A stretch of 64,000 nt of DNA. Origin: AP-15 sp963775875. Lineage in GTDB: Bacteria > Pseudomonadota > Alphaproteobacteria > ATCC43930 > CGMCC-115725. This document shows positions 8,081 through 16,063 of the stretch, piece by piece (positions within the stretch are counted from its first letter, which is position 1; each line of letters starts with the position of its first letter). The notes beneath the pieces are model-generated. The model saw nothing but the letters and a program-made list of their open reading frames with translations, did not search any database and was not told the origin of the DNA. Made by a program: the position numbers and the translations under genes. The stretch is from contig CAVZKP010000001.1 in NCBI GenBank assembly GCA_963775875.1, positions 1 through 64,000 of the forward strand, in the 5' to 3' direction.

Positions 8081-9784
8081 TCAGGCCGCGCCCGCACGGC
8101 GCATGATCACCCATTGCTGGCCAATGCTGAGCGTGTTGTTCCATGCCCAGTAGATCACCAGCCCGGCCGGGAAGTGCGACAGCATGTAGGTGAACACGAT
8201 CGGCAGCAGCATGAACATCCGCGCCTGCATCGGATCGACCGGCTGCGGGTTGAGCTTTTGCTGCAGGAACATGGTCAGGCCCATGATCAAGGGCCAGGCG
8301 CCGATCATCAGGATCGAGGGCGGGGTGAAGGGGATCAGGCCGAACAGGTTGGCGAACGAGGTCGGGTCGGGCGCCGATAAATCATGGATCCAGCCGAAAA
8401 ACGGGGCGTGCCGCATCTCGATGGTGACGAACAAGACCTTGTATAGCGAGAAGAATACCGGGATCTGGATCACGATCGGCAGGCACCCGGCCAGCGGGTT
8501 GGCGCCGACCCGCTTGTACAGCGCCATCATCTCCTGCTGCTGGCGCGCCTTGTCGTCGGGAAAGCGCTCGCGCAGTTTCTGGATCTCCGGCTGCAGCAGC
8601 TTCATCTTGCTCATCGCCTGATAAGATTTGTTGGCGAGGGGAAAGAACAGCAGCTTGGCGCACAGGGTCAGCAACAGGATCGCCAGCCCGAAATTGCCGA
8701 GCAGCCGGTCGAAGAACTGCAGGATCAGAAAGATCGGCTTGGTCAGAAAATAGAACCAGCCGAAATCGATGGCGCGGTCGAAGCGCGGGATGCCCGAAGC
8801 GGCATACGCATCGAGCAGGTCGACCTCCTTGGCGCCGGCGAAAAAGCGGGTCGACGTGGCGCCGGTGCCGTCGGGCGCCACCGTGACCTTGGGTCCCAGA
8901 TAATCGGTCTGGTAATGATCGACCCCGTTCTCCAAGGTGTGCGTGAAACGTGCTGCGAGCGGCTCGTTCTGCGCCGGGATCAGCGACGTCAGCCAATATT
9001 TGTCGGTGAAGCCGAGCCAGCCGCCGGTGGAGGAGTATTCGATCGGCTTGTCCGGGCTGAGCGAGGCGTATTTGACCTCCTGCAGCGAGCCGTCGAGATA
9101 GCCGATCAGCCCTTCGAACAGGATGTAGTAGCCGGCGACCTGCGGCGTCCCGGTGCGGCTGACAAGGCCGTAGGGCTGCAACTCGACCGGGCTGCTGCCG
9201 GTGTTGCGCACGGCGTCGCGCACCGTGAACATATAATCGGCGTCGACCGAGATCGTCCGGGTGAAGATCAGCCCCTGGCCGTTGTCCCAGGTCAAGACCA
9301 CCGGGTTTGCCGGGGTCAGGGTTCCCCCCGAGGCCTTCCACAGGGTCTGGGGTCCCGGCACCTTGACCGACCCCGGAATCGCGGCGACCCAGCCGAACTC
9401 GGCGAGATAGGGGTTGGCGGTTCCGGGCGGCGATAGCAGCACCACTTCCGGGCTCTTTGGGTCGACGGTCTCGTGGTATCCGGCGAGCGTCAGATCGTCG
9501 AGCCGCGCGCCCACCAGCGCAATCGAGCCGTGCAGCCGCGGCGTGTCGATCCGAATGCGCGGCTGGCCGGCGATGGCCTCCGCGCGTGTCTCGGCGGCGC
9601 GCGCCGCGACCGCGCCCGGCGCGCCCGCTATCGTGCCGGGAGTCGCCGCCGATGTCGCCGGCGCCGTGGCTGTGCCTGCGACATGCGGCACCGGCGGCGG
9701 GTGCAGCCGCTCGAACACAAACTGGAAACCGATCAGAATCACGACCGAGAGTACGATCGCGATCAGGAGGTTGCGCTGTTCCAT
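8081..9784 (-). CDS. yidC: Membrane protein insertase YidC
   Basis: This 567-residue YidC inserts and folds inner-membrane proteins, alone or with SecYEG. It starts MEQRNLLIAIVLSVVILIGF, the uncleaved first transmembrane helix. An Ala/Pro/Thr-rich linker follows, then the large periplasmic beta-sandwich domain (about residues 80-340). The conserved C-terminal insertase core follows, with the coiled loop AMSKMKLLQPEIQKLRERF and further helices ending LSIGQQWVIMRR. It lies 20 bp below yidD in the rpmH operon. Confidence 0.97.
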   Translation of the reverse strand: MEQRNLLIAIVLSVVILIGFQFVFERLHPPPVPHVAGTATAPATSAATPGTIAGAPGAVAARAAETRAEAIAGQPRIRIDTPRLHGSIALVGARLDDLTLAGYHETVDPKSPEVVLLSPPGTANPYLAEFGWVAAIPGSVKVPGPQTLWKASGGTLTPANPVVLTWDNGQGLIFTRTISVDADYMFTVRDAVRNTGSSPVELQPYGLVSRTGTPQVAGYYILFEGLIGYLDGSLQEVKYASLSPDKPIEYSSTGGWLGFTDKYWLTSLIPAQNEPLAARFTHTLENGVDHYQTDYLGPKVTVAPDGTGATSTRFFAGAKEVDLLDAYAASGIPRFDRAIDFGWFYFLTKPIFLILQFFDRLLGNFGLAILLLTLCAKLLFFPLANKSYQAMSKMKLLQPEIQKLRERFPDDKARQQQEMMALYKRVGANPLAGCLPIVIQIPVFFSLYKVLFVTIEMRHAPFFGWIHDLSAPDPTSFANLFGLIPFTPPSILMIGAWPLIMGLTMFLQQKLNPQPVDPMQARMFMLLPIVFTYMLSHFPAGLVIYWAWNNTLSIGQQWVIMRRAGAA

Positions 9785-9804
9785 TTTCGAAGAGGCTGGC
9801 AGTC

Positions 9805-10095
9805 TCAGCTGCCGGCGCCGGCATGCCGACTGCCGGCTGATTTGGCGGCGGACCCGGCCGGGGGAACCGGATCGTAGCCGCTACCGCCCCAAGGGTGGCA
9901 GCGGGCGAGCCGCCACAGGGCGAGACCGCCGCCGCGCAGAGCGCCATGCCGCTCGAGCGCCTCGATCGCATAATCCGAACAGCTCGGCAAAAAACGGCAG
10001 GACGGCCGCAGCAGCGGCGAGATGGCGAGCTGATAGAGGCGTACGATCAGCCCCAGTGCCTTGCTCAAAATGCCGGCGCGATCGTGCCGCTCCAT
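9805..10095 (-). CDS. yidD: Membrane protein insertion efficiency factor YidD
   Basis: The protein is 96 residues starting MERHDRAGILSKALGL. The family core is plain: RLYQLAISPLLRPSCRFLPSCSDYA followed by GGGLALWRLARCHPWG (given in two pieces here). YidD assists YidC-dependent insertion. An excellent GGAGGAG ribosome site precedes the ATG at 10095 and fixes the start. The ATG begins one base after the rnpA stop codon. The C-terminal tail is Ala/Gly/Ser-rich. Confidence 0.94.
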   Translation of the reverse strand: MERHDRAGILSKALGLIVRLYQLAISPLLRPSCRFLPSCSDYAIEALERHGALRGGGLALWRLARCHPWGGSGYDPVPPAGSAAKSAGSRHAGAGS

Positions 10096-10096
10096 C

Positions 10097-10486
10097 TCAC
10101 TCCTCCTGAGCGGCACGCGACCGGCGTCCCGCCACGCCGCGATCGACCCGGCGCAGCGCCGAGACGAGGTCGCTGACAAGGGCTGCATAAGGCCGCCCGG
10201 CCGTCGCCGCGCGGGCGATCAGCACATAATCCATTCCCGGACTTCCCTGGCCCGCCAAAACCTGAGCCGCGGCGGCGCGCAACCGCCGTTTCGCCCGATT
10301 GCGGATCACCGAATTGCCGACCTTGCGGCTGGCGGTAAACCCGACCCGCAGCGCGGCGCTGCCCGGCGAATCCGGCGGCCGTGGCGCGGCCTGCAAGATC
10401 AGGCCGGGCATGACTGCTTTGCGGCGATCCGCCGCAACCCGTAGGAAATCGGCCCGGATCTTGAGCGTTGCAAGCCCGCCGGCCAC
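10097..10486 (-). CDS. rnpA: Ribonuclease P protein component
   Basis: RnpA is the protein cofactor of RNase P, which trims tRNA 5' leaders. I start it at the GTG at 10486 with GGGGAT upstream, giving 129 residues that read ATLKIRADFLRVAADRR at the N-terminus. The RNR-type signature VGNSVIRNRAKRRLR with preceding FTASRKVG is diagnostic. The open frame that continues to 11434 is antisense to the ferritin-like gene and is not coding. It lies between rpmH and yidD, the invariant order. Confidence 0.94.
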   Translation of the reverse strand: MAGGLATLKIRADFLRVAADRRKAVMPGLILQAAPRPPDSPGSAALRVGFTASRKVGNSVIRNRAKRRLRAAAAQVLAGQGSPGMDYVLIARAATAGRPYAALVSDLVSALRRVDRGVAGRRSRAAQEE

Positions 10487-10527
10487 GAAATCCCCGGCTG
10501 CCGTGGTCGCGCGAGCCGGATCGCCGG

Positions 10528-10662
10528 CTAGGCAGATAGCCGCTTGCGTCCCTTTGCCCGCCGTGCGGCGATCACGCGACGGCCGCCGACGGTCGCCATC
10601 CGCGCCCGAAACCCGTGACGGCGCTTGCGAACGAGTCTGCTGGGCTGGTAAGTGCGCTTCAC
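10528..10662 (-). CDS. rpmH: 50S ribosomal protein L34
   Basis: This 44-codon gene starts with GTG at 10662 and ends with TAG at 10528-10530. The product reads KRTYQPSRLVRKRRHGFRAR then MATVGGRRVIAARRAKGRKR, an exact L34 pattern and length. GGAG sits about 10 bases upstream of the GTG. It heads the rpmH-rnpA-yidD-yidC-engB-argB series. The 178 bp to the divergent ferritin-like gene must hold the operon promoter. Confidence 0.97.
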   Translation of the reverse strand: MKRTYQPSRLVRKRRHGFRARMATVGGRRVIAARRAKGRKRLSA

Positions 10663-10840
10663 GGCACCGGCTCCGATTGCGGCATCTCTTTCGAGCGGAG
10701 GCGGCTATATAGGCGAGGCTCCCGGGCAAGTCAACGCCAGCTCCGGTTCGGCCGGGAATGAGCGATGGCGACGCGTTCGGCTTGAGCCTCGACCGCGGAC
10801 GTGGCATGTCGGGGAGGAACAGGGAGCGGAGTGGGGCCCG

Positions 10841-11788
10841 ATGTTGGATGACGCGACGGTCGAAGCTGCCGATCGTGCCGCCCGGGTATGGGTTGCAGCC
10901 GAACCCGGACCGATCGTCCCCGGCAGCGAGGCGCACAAGACGGCGTTTTGCCGGATGCTGCTCGACACCCATAACCGCTACAAGCCCTCGATCATCGATT
11001 GGCCGATGCTCGATCCTGAAGCACGCGAGCGGCTGGTAGGGCTGCCGATCTGGGATATCGCGGTACAGACCGAGGGCAAGGCCCGACAGCGGGTGCTGAG
11101 CTATGCCGAGACTGTCGCCGACCCGGTGCTGCGCCAGGCGATCGAGCTCGACGGGTTCGAGGAGGGCCGGCACAAGGAGGTTCTCGCCAACCTCGTGCAG
11201 GCCTATGGCATCCGCCTCGCCGACGAACCGGAATACGTTCGCCCGCGCGACCCCGAATGGGCCTTCCTGGTAACCGGCTTCAGCGAGTGCATCGACAGCT
11301 TCTTTGCCTTTGGCCTGTTCGCGCTGGCCCGGCGCTCGGGGTTTTTTCCAGCGGCCCTGGTCGACACGTTCGAGCCGGTCATGCAGGAGGAAGGCCGCCA
11401 TATCCTGTTCTTCGTCAACTGGGTGGCCTGGCACCGGCGGCGGTTGCCGTATTGGCGGCGCCCGCTATTCGCGATCAAAACCCTCGCGGTGTGGGGCTTT
11501 CTGGTCTGGGAGCGGATCGGCATCGCCCGCGGGGTTGGCAACAGCGAGGCTACCGGCGCGGGTGCGGGCGGGACGCCGCAAGACAACAACTTCACCCTGA
11601 CCGGCGGCAAGTCGCTAGCCGCGGTCGACCTTTCGGCGGCGGCGCTGATCGAAATCTGTCTGGCCGAAAACGAACGGCGGCTGGCCGGCTATGATCGGCG
11701 CCTGTTGCGGCCGCAAATCGTGCCGGCTCTGATGCGCGCCGCTCACCGCGTGATGCGATGGCGGGGCAAGCCCGCGGCGGTGTCATGA
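10841..11788 (+). CDS. Ferritin-like diiron protein, copy 1
   Basis: This 315-residue protein starts MLDDATVEAADRAARVW. It has the full ligand pattern of a ferritin-like/R2-type diiron four-helix bundle: Glu in QTEGKARQ (about residue 78), ExxH in GFEEGRHKE (108-111), Glu in FSECID (149) and ExxH in MQEEGRHILFF (184-187). These give E...ExxH...E...ExxH. The reaction is unknown; diiron sheets of this kind do oxidation, desaturation or hydroxylation. It overlaps a paralogue (ATGA) that overlaps almost directly onto an HpnL-like membrane protein, so the three are one operon. A C-terminal Gly/Ala insertion near GAGAGGTPQDN is absent from copy 2. Confidence 0.8.
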   Translation: MLDDATVEAADRAARVWVAAEPGPIVPGSEAHKTAFCRMLLDTHNRYKPSIIDWPMLDPEARERLVGLPIWDIAVQTEGKARQRVLSYAETVADPVLRQAIELDGFEEGRHKEVLANLVQAYGIRLADEPEYVRPRDPEWAFLVTGFSECIDSFFAFGLFALARRSGFFPAALVDTFEPVMQEEGRHILFFVNWVAWHRRRLPYWRRPLFAIKTLAVWGFLVWERIGIARGVGNSEATGAGAGGTPQDNNFTLTGGKSLAAVDLSAAALIEICLAENERRLAGYDRRLLRPQIVPALMRAAHRVMRWRGKPAAVS

Positions 11789-12627
11789 AGATTGGCTCCG
11801 ACGAACACAAAAGGCGGTTTTGCGATCAGTTCATCGCAAGCCACAACCGCTACGATCCCGAAACCCTCGCCTGGCCGGAGTTGGACGAGGCGGCGCTGGC
11901 GCGGTTACGCGCGATCCCGTTCTGGCCCGAGGTGCTCTATACCGAGCGGCGCGCCGGAGCCATCGTCGATGCCTATGCGGCGACGATCGCCGACCCGATG
12001 GTGCGCGATGCGGTCAAGCTTCAGGGGTTCGAGGAGGCGCGCCACGCCAATCTGCTGCGCCTGATGGTCCGCCGCTATCGCATCGCCGCCGAAGAGCGTC
12101 CGCTCGAACAGATCGGCCCCGACCTCTACCGCGCCTTCGCCGATTTCGGCTATGGCGAGTGTCTCGACGCCTTTCTCGGCTTCGGCGTGTTCAAGATCGC
12201 CCGCCGCTCTGGTTTTCTGCCCGAGCCGATGTTCGCGATCTTCGAGACCCTGATGCATGAGGAAAACCGCCACATTGTATTCTTCATCAATTGGATGGCG
12301 TGGGAGCAGGCGCGGCGCGGATGGGGCATGCCATGGCTGCGCTCGGTAGTCGCGGCCGGCTATTATGGCCGAGCGATCGGCCGGCTGCTCGGTACCATCC
12401 GGCGCGGCCAGGCGGAGAATGACGGGACCGATTTTTCGGCAACCGAGGCGAGTGTTTTCCTCGACGGGTTTTCGGTTCGCGGACTGGTCGAAGAGTGCTG
12501 CGCCGAGCATGCCCGGCGGATGCAAGCATTCGATCCCGAGCTGCTGCAGCCCCGCTTGTTGCCGAGACTGGGCGCGGTGGCGCTGACCGGGCTGCGCCTG
12601 GGGGGACGGGCGCGCGGACGGCGTTAG
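11785..12627 (+). CDS. Ferritin-like diiron protein, copy 2
   Basis: This 280-residue paralogue of the preceding gene has the same order of iron ligands: Glu in LYTERRAG (54), ExxH in FEEARHANL (84-87), Glu in GYGECLDAF (125) and ExxH in MHEENRHIVFF (160-163). Shared flanking motifs (SHNRYDPETLAWPELD against THNRYKPSIIDWPMLD; ARRSGF in both) show an old tandem duplication. The two chains may form a heterodimer; that is inference. The ATG at 11785 overlaps the stop of copy 1. The stop is followed 4 bp later by the HpnL-like gene. Confidence 0.8.
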   Translation: MKIGSDEHKRRFCDQFIASHNRYDPETLAWPELDEAALARLRAIPFWPEVLYTERRAGAIVDAYAATIADPMVRDAVKLQGFEEARHANLLRLMVRRYRIAAEERPLEQIGPDLYRAFADFGYGECLDAFLGFGVFKIARRSGFLPEPMFAIFETLMHEENRHIVFFINWMAWEQARRGWGMPWLRSVVAAGYYGRAIGRLLGTIRRGQAENDGTDFSATEASVFLDGFSVRGLVEECCAEHARRMQAFDPELLQPRLLPRLGAVALTGLRLGGRARGRR

Positions 12628-12631
12628 CCGC

Positions 12632-13676
12632 ATGAAGCCGGTTTCGATCCTGGCCGCGGCGATCGGGCTGTTACTGCTCGGGGCGCTCGTCATCCATTTC
12701 GGCGCGGCTGCGGTGATCCGCTCCCTGCTCGCCATCGGGTGGGCGGGTTTTGCCGCGATCGGCCTGATTCAGCTCGTGCTGATTGCGGTGATGGGCGTCG
12801 CCTGGTGGGCATTGCTGCCGGGGACAAGCCCGTGGTCGGCGATCTGGGCGCGGCTCGTCCGCGACTCCGCGTCCGAAGTGCTGCCGCTTTCCCAGGTCGG
12901 CGGCTATGTCGCCGGCGCGCGGGCGATCGCTATCGCGGGGGTTGCCGGCAGCACCGCTGCGGCGAGCACGATCGTCGACGTCACCCTCGAATTCTTCGCG
13001 CAGATCGCCTACACCGCGATCGCGCTGGCCTGGCTGCTGGCTCTCGAACCGCGGTCGCGAGTAGCAGTCCCGGTCGCGATCGGTCTTGGCGTTGCTGTGT
13101 TTTTGGCCGCCGGCTTCCTTTCCGCTCAGCGCCGCGGCTTTGGCGTGCTCGATCGCTTTGCCGGCGCACTCGGCCACGGCTGGGCCGAGCGGACGGCGGC
13201 CGGCGCCGGCGAGCTGCACGCCGCCATCGCCGATATTTATGGCCGGATCGAGCGGGTTGTGGGTCAGCTTTACCCTCCATCTTGGCTGCTGGATCGCCAG
13301 CGCCGCGGAAATCTGGCTGGCCTTGCGCTTGATGGGAGCGCCGCTCGGCTTTGGCGCGGTTCTGGTGATCGAGAGCCTGCTCTACGCCATTCGCAGCGTC
13401 GCCTTCGCCGTGCCGAACGCGGTCGGAGTGCAGGAGGGCGCCTATGTCCTGCTCGGCGCGAGCTTTGGGCTGACGCCGGAAACGGCCCTGGCCCTGTCGT
13501 TGCTGAAGCGGGGGCGCGACCTCGTGATCGGATTGCCGGCGCTCGGCGCCTGGCAGCTTATCGAAAGCGGCCGATTGTGGCGGATTGCCTCGAAACGAAA
13601 CCCCGGTCGCGATGACCGGGGTTTCTCTCCCTGCTCCCGGAGGAAAGAGCAGGGCCAGGTGCATCGCTCGGGATAA
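12632..13676 (+). CDS. HpnL-like flippase-type membrane protein, with a +1 frameshift
   Basis: The first frame encodes several transmembrane helices (MKPVSILAAAIGLLLLGAL, then ARLVRDSASEVLPLSQVGGY, a signature of the LPG-synthase-TM/UPF0104 family). It breaks near 13252-13256. Dropping one T from the tt pair in cgggttgtggg joins it to the frame reading WVSFTLHLGCWIASAAEIW and ending with PNAVGVQEGAYVLLG and LLKRGRDLVIGLPALGAW. These SQVGGY and VQEGAY blocks resemble HpnL, a membrane protein of hopanoid loci. The repaired chain is about 347 residues. It may move or present lipids; no transport has been shown here. The last 20 or so codons run through a terminator-like hairpin, so the true C-terminus is uncertain. 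Confidence 0.72.
13598..13624. terminator. Perfect 11-bp hairpin, likely transcription terminator
   Basis: AAACCCCGGTC at 13598-13608 pairs perfectly with GACCGGGGTTT at 13614-13624 across a 5-base loop, followed by a pyrimidine-rich stretch (ctctccct). It lies at the 3' end of the diiron-HpnL operon and overlaps the predicted tail of the HpnL-like frame. The A-tract on the other side could let it act in both directions. Confidence 0.55.
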
Positions 13677-13919
13677 CAATCGGGCACACATGACGATGCA
13701 GGCCCATAGTGCAGTAAGACCGTATAGATTGCAATATATATCTCATAAATTAACTAATTATCTATAATGCTGGCATTACGGGTAATCGGTGCTGATCGCC
13801 TGATTCCTGGCGATGCCCTCTGCCTCAAGGGTTTCCCGGCGGTTCACGGCAAGGTGACCGCCGATCGGTTATCGGGGCGCTAGCATGGCCGCTTCGGAAT
13901 TGGCGGAGCCGGACCCGCG
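13677..13919. other. AT-rich intergenic region with -10-like sequence before the TVP38 operon
   Basis: About 240 bp without a gene. The middle (13722-13775) is strikingly AT-rich for this genome and contains TATAAT at 13763-13768. No well-spaced -35 hexamer is evident. It probably carries the promoter of the TVP38-reductase-kinase operon starting at 13920. I see no small gene in it. Confidence 0.4.
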
Positions 13920-14636
13920 ATGCCCGACGACCCCTCGCCGCGACCCGGCTGCTCCGCGCGCCGCCTGGCGCCGCTAGGGCTTCTTGTCGCCGCCGGGATT
14001 GGCTTTGTCGCGATCGGCGGACACCGCTATCTGACCTTTGCCGCGCTCGACGAACACCGCATCTGGCTGTGCGCCGCGGTCGCCCGCTGGGGTCTCCTCG
14101 CCGCGCTGGTCTACATCGCCGCCTATGCCGTGCTGATCGCGTTGTCGGTCCCGGGGGGAGTGATTCTGACGATTGCCGGCGGCTTTCTGTTCGGGACTTG
14201 GCTCGGCGGGATTTGCGCGGTCGTCGGCGCGACTTTGGGCGCGACCGCGGTCTTTCTCGCCGCCCGCGCCGGCTTCGGCGGCCTCGCCCGGCGCGCCGGG
14301 CCGTTCTTCGGCAGGCTCGAAGCCGGGTTTCGCGCCGACGCGTTCAACTATCTGCTGGTGCTGCGTCTGGTGCCGCTGTTTCCGTTCTGGCTGGTCAACC
14401 TCGTTCCGGCCTTGGCTGGGGTCGGCCTGCCGACCTACCTGCTGGCGACCTTTATCGGCATCGTTCCGGCGACTTTCGTCTATGCCGGCCTCGGCAACGG
14501 GCTGGGAAAGGTGGTCAATCAGCCCGATCTCGGCATCGTGTTCCGCCCGAGCGTGCTGCTGCCGGTTGTCGCGCTTGCCGTGCTCGCCCTCGTCCCGGTG
14601 TGGTATAAACGACGGCGCCACAAACGGACCGCATGA
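13920..14636 (+). CDS. TVP38/TMEM64 family (VTT/DedA-like) membrane protein
   Basis: This 238-residue protein has about five or six hydrophobic segments. The family box is VPGGVILTIAGGFLFGTWLG (about residues 78-97), followed by GATLGATAVFLAARAGFGG and LRLVPLFPFWLVNLVPALAG. These VTT-domain proteins sit in the inner membrane and are linked to lipid scrambling or envelope homeostasis in related families; the activity here is unproven. A basic tail (WYKRRRHKR) ends the chain. Its stop overlaps the ATG of the flavin reductase. TVP38 next to a mercuric-reductase-like flavoprotein is a recurrent pairing in bacteria. Confidence 0.85.
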   Translation: MPDDPSPRPGCSARRLAPLGLLVAAGIGFVAIGGHRYLTFAALDEHRIWLCAAVARWGLLAALVYIAAYAVLIALSVPGGVILTIAGGFLFGTWLGGICAVVGATLGATAVFLAARAGFGGLARRAGPFFGRLEAGFRADAFNYLLVLRLVPLFPFWLVNLVPALAGVGLPTYLLATFIGIVPATFVYAGLGNGLGKVVNQPDLGIVFRPSVLLPVVALAVLALVPVWYKRRRHKRTA

Positions 14637-16048
14637 CCCGCCCGCTCACCCCCGATCTATGCGTCATTGGCGCCGGTGCGGGCGGACTGGCGGTCGCCGC
14701 CGCAGCGGCGCAGCTCGGCGCCGAGGTGGTGCTGGTCGAGCGCGGCGCGATGGGCGGCGATTGCCTGAATTTCGGTTGCGTACCGTCGAAATCCCTGCTC
14801 GCCGGGGCCCGGCTCGCCAGTATGTGGCGCCGCGCGCCGCAGTTCGGCCTCGCCTATACCCCGCCGCAGATCGATTTTTCGGCGATCGGCGACAGCGTGG
14901 CGCAGGTAATCGCGGACCTCGCGCCCAATGATTCGGTCGAACGGTTCGAGGCTCTCGGGGTTAGCGTGCTGCAGGCGGCAGCGCGGTTTGCCGGCCCGGA
15001 TATGGTCCATGCCGGCAAGGTCGAGATCCGGCCGCGGCGGGTGGTGATTGCCACCGGCTCGCACCCGGCAGTTCCGCCGATCCGCGGGCTCGACCGGGCG
15101 CCGTATCTGACCAACGAGACCGTCTTTGCCAACCGCGAGCAGCCGGAGCATCTGATCGTGATCGGCGGCGGGCCGATCGGCATCGAGATGGCGCAGGCGC
15201 ATCGCCGGCTTGGCGCCCGGGTCAGCGTGCTCGATATCGGGCCGCTATTGCCGCGCGATGATCCCGAACTCGTTGCTCTGCTTGCCGAACGGCTCGCCGG
15301 CGAGGGGATCGCGCTGCGCCCGCGGGTGCAAATCGTCGGCGTCGAACCCGCTGGCCAGGGTGTGGCCGTGCATCTGGCCGGGGGCGAGCGGATCGCCGGG
15401 TCGCATCTGCTGGTCGCCGCCGGGCGCCGCCCGAGCATCGCCGCGCTCGATCTCGCCGCCGCCGGCATCGCCGCCGGCCCGCAGGGGATCACCGTCGATG
15501 CCCGGTTGCGCACGACCAATCGCCGCGCCTTCGCCGTCGGTGATGTCGCGGGCGGGCCGCAATTCACCCATGTCGCGCTCTATCAGGCCGGGATCGTGAT
15601 CCGCAACGCGCTGTTTCGCATCCCGGCAAAGGTGGATTACCGGGCCTTGCCTTGGGTCACCTATACCGAGCCCGAACTCGCCCAGGTCGGGCTGACCGAG
15701 GCGGCGGCGCAGGAAACCGGCCGGCCGGTACGGGTGCTGCGCTGGCCGTTCGCCGAAAACGACCGTGCGCATACCGAGCGCGACACCGAGGGTCTATTCA
15801 AGGTTCTGACCCGCCGCGATGGCCGTATCCTCGGAGCCTCGATCTTGGGGGCCGGGGCCGGGGACCTGATCCTGCCCTGGGCTTTGGCGATCTCGCAGAA
15901 GCTCAAGATCGGCGCGCTCGCCAATCTGGTCGTGCCCTATCCGACGCGCGGCGAGGCCGGGAAGCGCGCGGCCGGCAGCTTTTACACGCCGACATTGTTT
16001 TCGCCCCGGACTCGTCGGATTGTACGTTTTTTGGCGCGGTTCGGCTGA
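14633..16048 (+). CDS. Class I pyridine nucleotide-disulfide oxidoreductase (mercuric reductase-like)
   Basis: This 471-residue protein starts with an FAD-binding GxGxxG fold (VIGAGAGGLAVAAAA). The redox-active disulfide follows in GGDCLNFGCVPSKSLL (about residues 42-57). The NAD(P)H site is VIGGGPIGIEMAQAHRRLG, the second FAD contact is AVGDVAGGPQFTHVA, and the dimerisation domain starts near VTYTEPELAQVGLT. It lacks the C-terminal cysteine pair of true mercuric reductase and the HPxxxE signature of lipoamide dehydrogenase: the end reads LVVPYPTRGEAGKRAAG. The electron acceptor is therefore unknown. It is translationally coupled to the TVP38 gene. Confidence 0.88.
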   Translation: MTRPLTPDLCVIGAGAGGLAVAAAAAQLGAEVVLVERGAMGGDCLNFGCVPSKSLLAGARLASMWRRAPQFGLAYTPPQIDFSAIGDSVAQVIADLAPNDSVERFEALGVSVLQAAARFAGPDMVHAGKVEIRPRRVVIATGSHPAVPPIRGLDRAPYLTNETVFANREQPEHLIVIGGGPIGIEMAQAHRRLGARVSVLDIGPLLPRDDPELVALLAERLAGEGIALRPRVQIVGVEPAGQGVAVHLAGGERIAGSHLLVAAGRRPSIAALDLAAAGIAAGPQGITVDARLRTTNRRAFAVGDVAGGPQFTHVALYQAGIVIRNALFRIPAKVDYRALPWVTYTEPELAQVGLTEAAAQETGRPVRVLRWPFAENDRAHTERDTEGLFKVLTRRDGRILGASILGAGAGDLILPWALAISQKLKIGALANLVVPYPTRGEAGKRAAGSFYTPTLFSPRTRRIVRFLARFG

Positions 16049-16063
16049 AGCGGACGATCCCCG

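Noticed and set aside
10097..11434. 445-residue minus frame ending in RnpA
   Set aside because: Only the last 129 codons are RnpA; the rest is antisense to the ferritin-like gene and crosses rpmH.
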